DNA of 64,000 nt from Trichopria drosophilae (taxonomy: Eukaryota > Arthropoda > Insecta > Hymenoptera > Diapriidae). The translations under genes were made by a program, and so were the position numbers. The DNA is taken from positions 120,380,501-120,444,500 of the forward strand of contig CM059584.1 of NCBI GenBank assembly GCA_030407085.1, read 5' to 3'. Under the pieces are notes generated by a model, which made no database searches, was not told the origin of the DNA, and saw nothing but the letters and a program-made list of their open reading frames with translations. Positions 62,200 through 64,000 of this stretch are shown here, one piece after another. Each line of letters opens with the position of its first letter. The first letter of the stretch is position 1.

Positions 62200-64000
62200 C
62201 TGTAATGACATAACATCACTTAGTCCCATAAATGATTTTAAATGTCGTCTTTTTGTAAATGTAATTTAATTACATTTTGTATGTTTAATTTTACAATATT
62301 TAATGAATATGTTAATTAGTATTCCAGTAGTATTATCCTATTAAATGTTTAACTTGCAATATTATTGGTAAAATGAAGTTGGTCAAGTAGAATTTTTCTA
62401 GTCTTAAAAAAATTTAGGATTTTCTCGCCTTAAAAAACATTTATTTAACGAATTTCTGATATGAGTAATAATTTGCTGATCTTTAATCATTTTAAATAAT
62501 TTAATAATAAAAAATTTTATCAACGATTTTTTAAAGAGAATTTTTAAACACTATATTAAAAAAATAACTTCGTAAATATTTTTTTTCTAAAAATTCAATA
62601 ATGTTTGTAAATGTTCTACTACTTAACTCCACCATTAAGCGTGTTATAGAAAAATACGTCAGTGTTTATTTTGGTGACTTTTCATCTCAATACAGCTATA
62701 TAAAACCTTAAAACAAAAAAAAATAATAGTTTGATCCGGTTTTTTGGTAATATCTTGGCTTCTACTTAAATTTCGACAACGATATTTGAGCTTAGAGGTG
62801 AACTTCAGGTTAGAGCCGATAAAAAGATAAAAAATGCTTATTTTTGCGGTTTTTCGTCTCTAACTCGTTTCGTTCAACAGCTAGTGAATTTTTGTATATG
62901 AGAAAGTTGTAGAGCTTAAAAAGAACTACAATTTAATACTCTAAGTTGTTTCGTTCTTATAGAAATTGAGCGAAAAAATGAGAACAATATCGTTTTTATT
63001 TTTATTTACTATGGCGCACCACTTTTAAAAATCTGAAAAAAATTGACCATATAGATTGTCCTAAAATACATCTTCTTGAATTTTTTCATAGTGTGGCTAC
63101 GAAATAAAAAATAAAAACTGAAAATTCAGGTTTTTTCCTTTAGCGAGCGCAATTTTGGGGATAGGGAGTTGAACATTTCTGAGAATTATTATTTTTCGAC
63201 ATAGAAAAGAATAAAATTTCATTCATCTAAATCCCTGCTGGGGCAGATAAGACCTTCTTATCCTGCTAGACCCTTTGACTGATGATTTCTACTTCGAAAA
63301 ATATGTGTCCAGATAAAATTTTAAAATCTCTTATAGAAGTCTCACAATCTTCAATTTAGTAAAATTTGACATTTTTTAAAATTAAATTTTAAGACCTTTT
63401 TTTCTCTAAAACACGTTATTTTTTGTCAAAAAATATTTAAATAGTGCAAATCGATTGGAAATTTTCCAAGGAATTCAGTCCCACTTACGTTTTTTAAAAC
63501 TAAAACTAAAGTTTTACACGGGAACAGTGGATAAAAAAACGAATTTTTCATTAAAAATTAACTTAAAAATACCTATTTCGATTTGCCTCAAATTTTCAGG
63601 AAAGATAGTTAAAAGTACATATTTTGAAATGATTATGTAAATGATCTATGATTTTTTTTATTTTGTTGCTATATGTTTTAAAAATAGAGTGATAATTCAA
63701 TTTTTTCAATGATATGTCCGAGTTTTTCCGCAGGTGTAGCTTTGGAGAAGAAATTTGAACCCAAATTTGAATTCCTTGGAAAGTTTCAGATTTTCTTGGT
63801 AAATTCTATCGAAAATAAATTCAAATAAAGTATAACAGTGCATAATTGATTGGAAATTTATCAAGAGTTTTAAGTGAATGAGAATTTTCTGGATTTCAAA
63901 GCTTTATTAATAATATAATCAACATATTTTTGTAATTTGTAATAATCTGTGTTTTTCGGATCATTGGTCACGAATTCAAGATCAGATATGCCAAATTCAA
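62200..64000. other. CRMP intron upstream of the first visible exon
   Basis: AT-rich with no further CRMP exon recognised. The N-terminal exons lie beyond the right edge. Confidence 0.5.

Overview
The window is a very AT-rich stretch of an animal genome, almost certainly an insect. Genes have introns with GT-AG borders, two conserved metazoan genes are split over tens of kilobases, and most of the remaining DNA is non-LTR retrotransposons, hAT and TIR elements, palindromic TTAA elements and minisatellite. There is no bacterial-style operon, CRISPR array or rRNA. The species cannot be named from the sequence alone. | Two host genes are well supported, both on the minus strand. Cullin-5 (Cul5) occupies about 4.86-13.0 kb: eight coding exons give 584 codons from the start codon through about three quarters of the protein, and the C-terminal exons must lie left of the window. 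A dihydropyrimidinase/CRMP gene occupies about 31.4-62.2 kb: five constitutive or alternative positions give the last 402 residues, and the N-terminal exons lie right of the window. Its key feature is a pair of mutually exclusive 233-nt exons, at 39926-40158 and 54703-54935. Only the second carries the metal-binding His of the enzyme, so splicing chooses between an enzyme-type (DHP) and a non-enzymatic (CRMP) protein. | Region by region: 1-4.85 kb, Cul5 intron holding a 5'-truncated LINE broken by two TIR elements, one of which contains a palindromic TTAA element; 4.86-6.24 kb, Cul5 exons 8-5; 6.4-11.8 kb, intron 4 with two more defective LINEs, a 1.5-kb TIR element, a TTAA foldback and a small TA-flanked MITE; 11.82-13.0 kb, Cul5 exons 4-1; 13.07-18.54 kb, a complete hAT transposon with perfect 8-bp target duplications, inserted about 60 bp upstream of the Cul5 start codon; 18.8-29.5 kb, foldback and palindromic repeats; 31.4-62.2 kb, the CRMP/DHP gene, with a TTAA element, TIR elements and three blocks of a short-unit minisatellite lying on both sides of the catalytic alternative exon. 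| The most unusual system is the hAT transposon. It carries two convergent, three-exon genes, each encoding a BED-type zinc finger joined to a hAT transposase-like body. The minus-strand gene keeps the catalytic D/D/E, the C..H motif and the hAT C-terminal dimerisation region. The plus-strand gene keeps an open reading frame of about 600 residues but has lost two of the three catalytic acids. This suggests an element that encodes both a transposase and a catalytically dead partner or regulator. Perfect target duplications and open frames suggest recent insertion next to the Cul5 promoter.
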